Under the pieces are notes generated by a model. That model did no database searches, was not told the origin of the DNA, and saw only the letters and a list, made by a program, of their open reading frames with translations. DNA of 13,173 nucleotides, taken from contig CAZWXH010000048.1 in assembly GCA_964637725.1 (NCBI GenBank), positions 1 through 13,173 of the forward strand, in the 5' to 3' direction. Made by a program: the position numbers and the translations under genes. Numbering within the stretch: the first letter of the stretch is position 1; the number at the start of each line of letters is the position of its first letter. Origin of the DNA: CAZWXH01 sp964637725. GTDB taxonomy: Bacteria; Bacillota_I; Bacilli_A; Erysipelotrichales; Coprobacillaceae. This document shows positions 12,280-13,173 of the stretch, one piece after another.

Positions 12280-13173
12280 TGAAATATAAAAGAATATTTT
12301 TAATTGTGTTAGACTCATTAGGAGTTGGTGAAGCTATTGATGCCAAAGATTTTAATGATCAAGGAGCAAATACATTAGGACATATTTGTGAGGATGTTAA
12401 TGGTCTACTTGTTCCTAACCTTGAAGGATTAGGGCTTGGTAGCATTGGTGATTTTAAAGGCATACATCCTTTAAAAAAGCAACTTGGGTATACTGCTAGA
12501 CTAGAAGAAGTATCAAATGGAAAGGACACAATGACTGGTCATTGGGAAATGATGGGATTAAAAATTGAAAATCCTTTTAAAACATTCACAGAAACAGGGT
12601 TTCCTGATGAATTCATTCAGTTATTTGAAGAGAAGACTGGAAGAAAATGTGTCGGTAATTATGCTGAAAGTGGTACAAAAATACTTGATGATTGGGGTGA
12701 ACACCAAATCAAGACAGGTGATTGGATCGTTTATACATCAGCAGATTCAGTTTTTCAAATTGCTGCTCATGAGAAGATTATTCCTTTAGAGGAACTATAT
12801 AAAGCATGTGAAATCGCGAGAGAACTTGCAATGGATGAAAGATGGAAAGTAGGACGTATTATTGCTAGACCTTACATTGGTGATAAAGCCGGTGAGTTTG
12901 AAAGAACTTCTAATCGCCATGATTTAGCACTAGAACCTTTTGATAAAACAACACTAGATGTATTAAAAGAGAATAACTATGATGTTATTGGTATTGGTAA
13001 AATTCCCGATATCTTTGTAGATAAAGGTATTACAAAGAAGATACATACTACTTCAAATGATGATGGAATGAATAAGACAATAGAAATAGCATCAACTGAT
13101 TTCAATGGATTAGCTTTTTTGAATTTAGTTGATTTCGATGCGATGTTTGGCCATAGAAGAAATCCAGATGGCT
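12279..13173 (+). CDS. deoB: Phosphopentomutase (5' part; runs off the window)
   Basis: DeoB (Drm) interconverts ribose 1-phosphate or deoxyribose 1-phosphate with the 5-phosphates, linking nucleoside breakdown to the pentose phosphate pathway. The 298 codons present begin MKYKRIFLIVLDSLGVGEA (metal ligand D12) and include GKDTMTGHWE (81-90; T85 matches the phosphorylated threonine of the Bacillus enzymes), YTSADSVFQIAAHE (152-165), VGRIIARPYIG (191-201), RHDLAL (213-218) and VDFDAMFGHRRNPDG (284-298; D287 and H292 likely metal ligands). Full-length enzymes are about 390 residues, so roughly a quarter, including the C-terminal DHG metal site, lies beyond the window. The ATG overlaps the xerD TAA (TAATG), with AGAGAGGA at 12264-12271 upstream. 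It is the expected partner of xerD in Firmicutes. Confidence 0.96.
   Translation, partial: MKYKRIFLIVLDSLGVGEAIDAKDFNDQGANTLGHICEDVNGLLVPNLEGLGLGSIGDFKGIHPLKKQLGYTARLEEVSNGKDTMTGHWEMMGLKIENPFKTFTETGFPDEFIQLFEEKTGRKCVGNYAESGTKILDDWGEHQIKTGDWIVYTSADSVFQIAAHEKIIPLEELYKACEIARELAMDERWKVGRIIARPYIGDKAGEFERTSNRHDLALEPFDKTTLDVLKENNYDVIGIGKIPDIFVDKGITKKIHTTSNDDGMNKTIEIASTDFNGLAFLNLVDFDAMFGHRRNPDG

Noticed and set aside
12565..12789. Plus-strand 74-codon frame inside deoB
   Set aside because: Out of frame with deoB, whose frame runs uninterrupted through the region with strong family motifs.
1..13173. Search for CRISPR arrays, tRNA/rRNA genes, insertion sequences, toxin-antitoxin pairs or defence genes
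   Set aside because: Nothing in the sequence supports any of these; nearly every base is assigned to conserved chromosomal genes with short gaps.

Overview
The window reads as a chromosomal core segment of a low-G+C, endospore-forming Firmicute. It is strongly AT-rich by eye, every gene I can support is on the + strand, and many genes abut or overlap. Three sporulation genes (spoIVB, spo0A, spoIIM) are interleaved with housekeeping genes in nearly the order known from Bacillus subtilis, but without folD (after nusB), argR/ahrC (before recN) and fur (before xerD). Gene content and the divergent sequences suggest a compact spore-former such as a member of the Erysipelotrichia; that placement is inference.

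Region 1 (about 24-7124) looks like one long operon: nusB (transcription antitermination), xseA-xseB (both subunits of exonuclease VII), ispA and dxs (isoprenoid synthesis by the MEP route and prenyl chain formation), tlyA (S4-domain rRNA methyltransferase family) and recN (DNA break repair). Gaps are 0-8 bp, with TAATG stop/start overlaps at nusB/xseA and dxs/tlyA. A candidate extended -10 promoter precedes nusB.

Region 2 (7125-9213) is the sporulation core. spoIVB encodes a secreted or anchored PDZ-serine protease of the SpoIVB (S55) family, followed by a clear intrinsic terminator. A 200-bp non-coding gap then carries Spo0A-box matches and a perfect TATAAT, and leads into spo0A, the sporulation master regulator. 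The DNA-binding half of Spo0A is almost identical to that of Bacillus, but its receiver domain has lost several hallmark pocket residues. The spoIVB leader is also unusual: nested inverted repeats enclose the ribosome binding site, and a well-placed ATG opens an 7-codon frame that ends in a slippery heptamer in the right register to shift into spoIVB.

Region 3 (9214-13173) starts with a strong hairpin terminator, then a previously easy-to-miss 29-residue single-pass membrane protein gene (DUF3789-like). After it come dinB (Y-family DNA polymerase IV with a beta-clamp motif), spoIIM (membrane protein of the engulfment machinery), xerD (tyrosine recombinase) and the 5' part of deoB (phosphopentomutase), which overlaps xerD and runs off the end of the window.

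I see no mobile element, CRISPR array, tRNA, rRNA or defence system. The items most worth a second look are the degenerate Spo0A receiver, the spoIVB start region and the small membrane protein.
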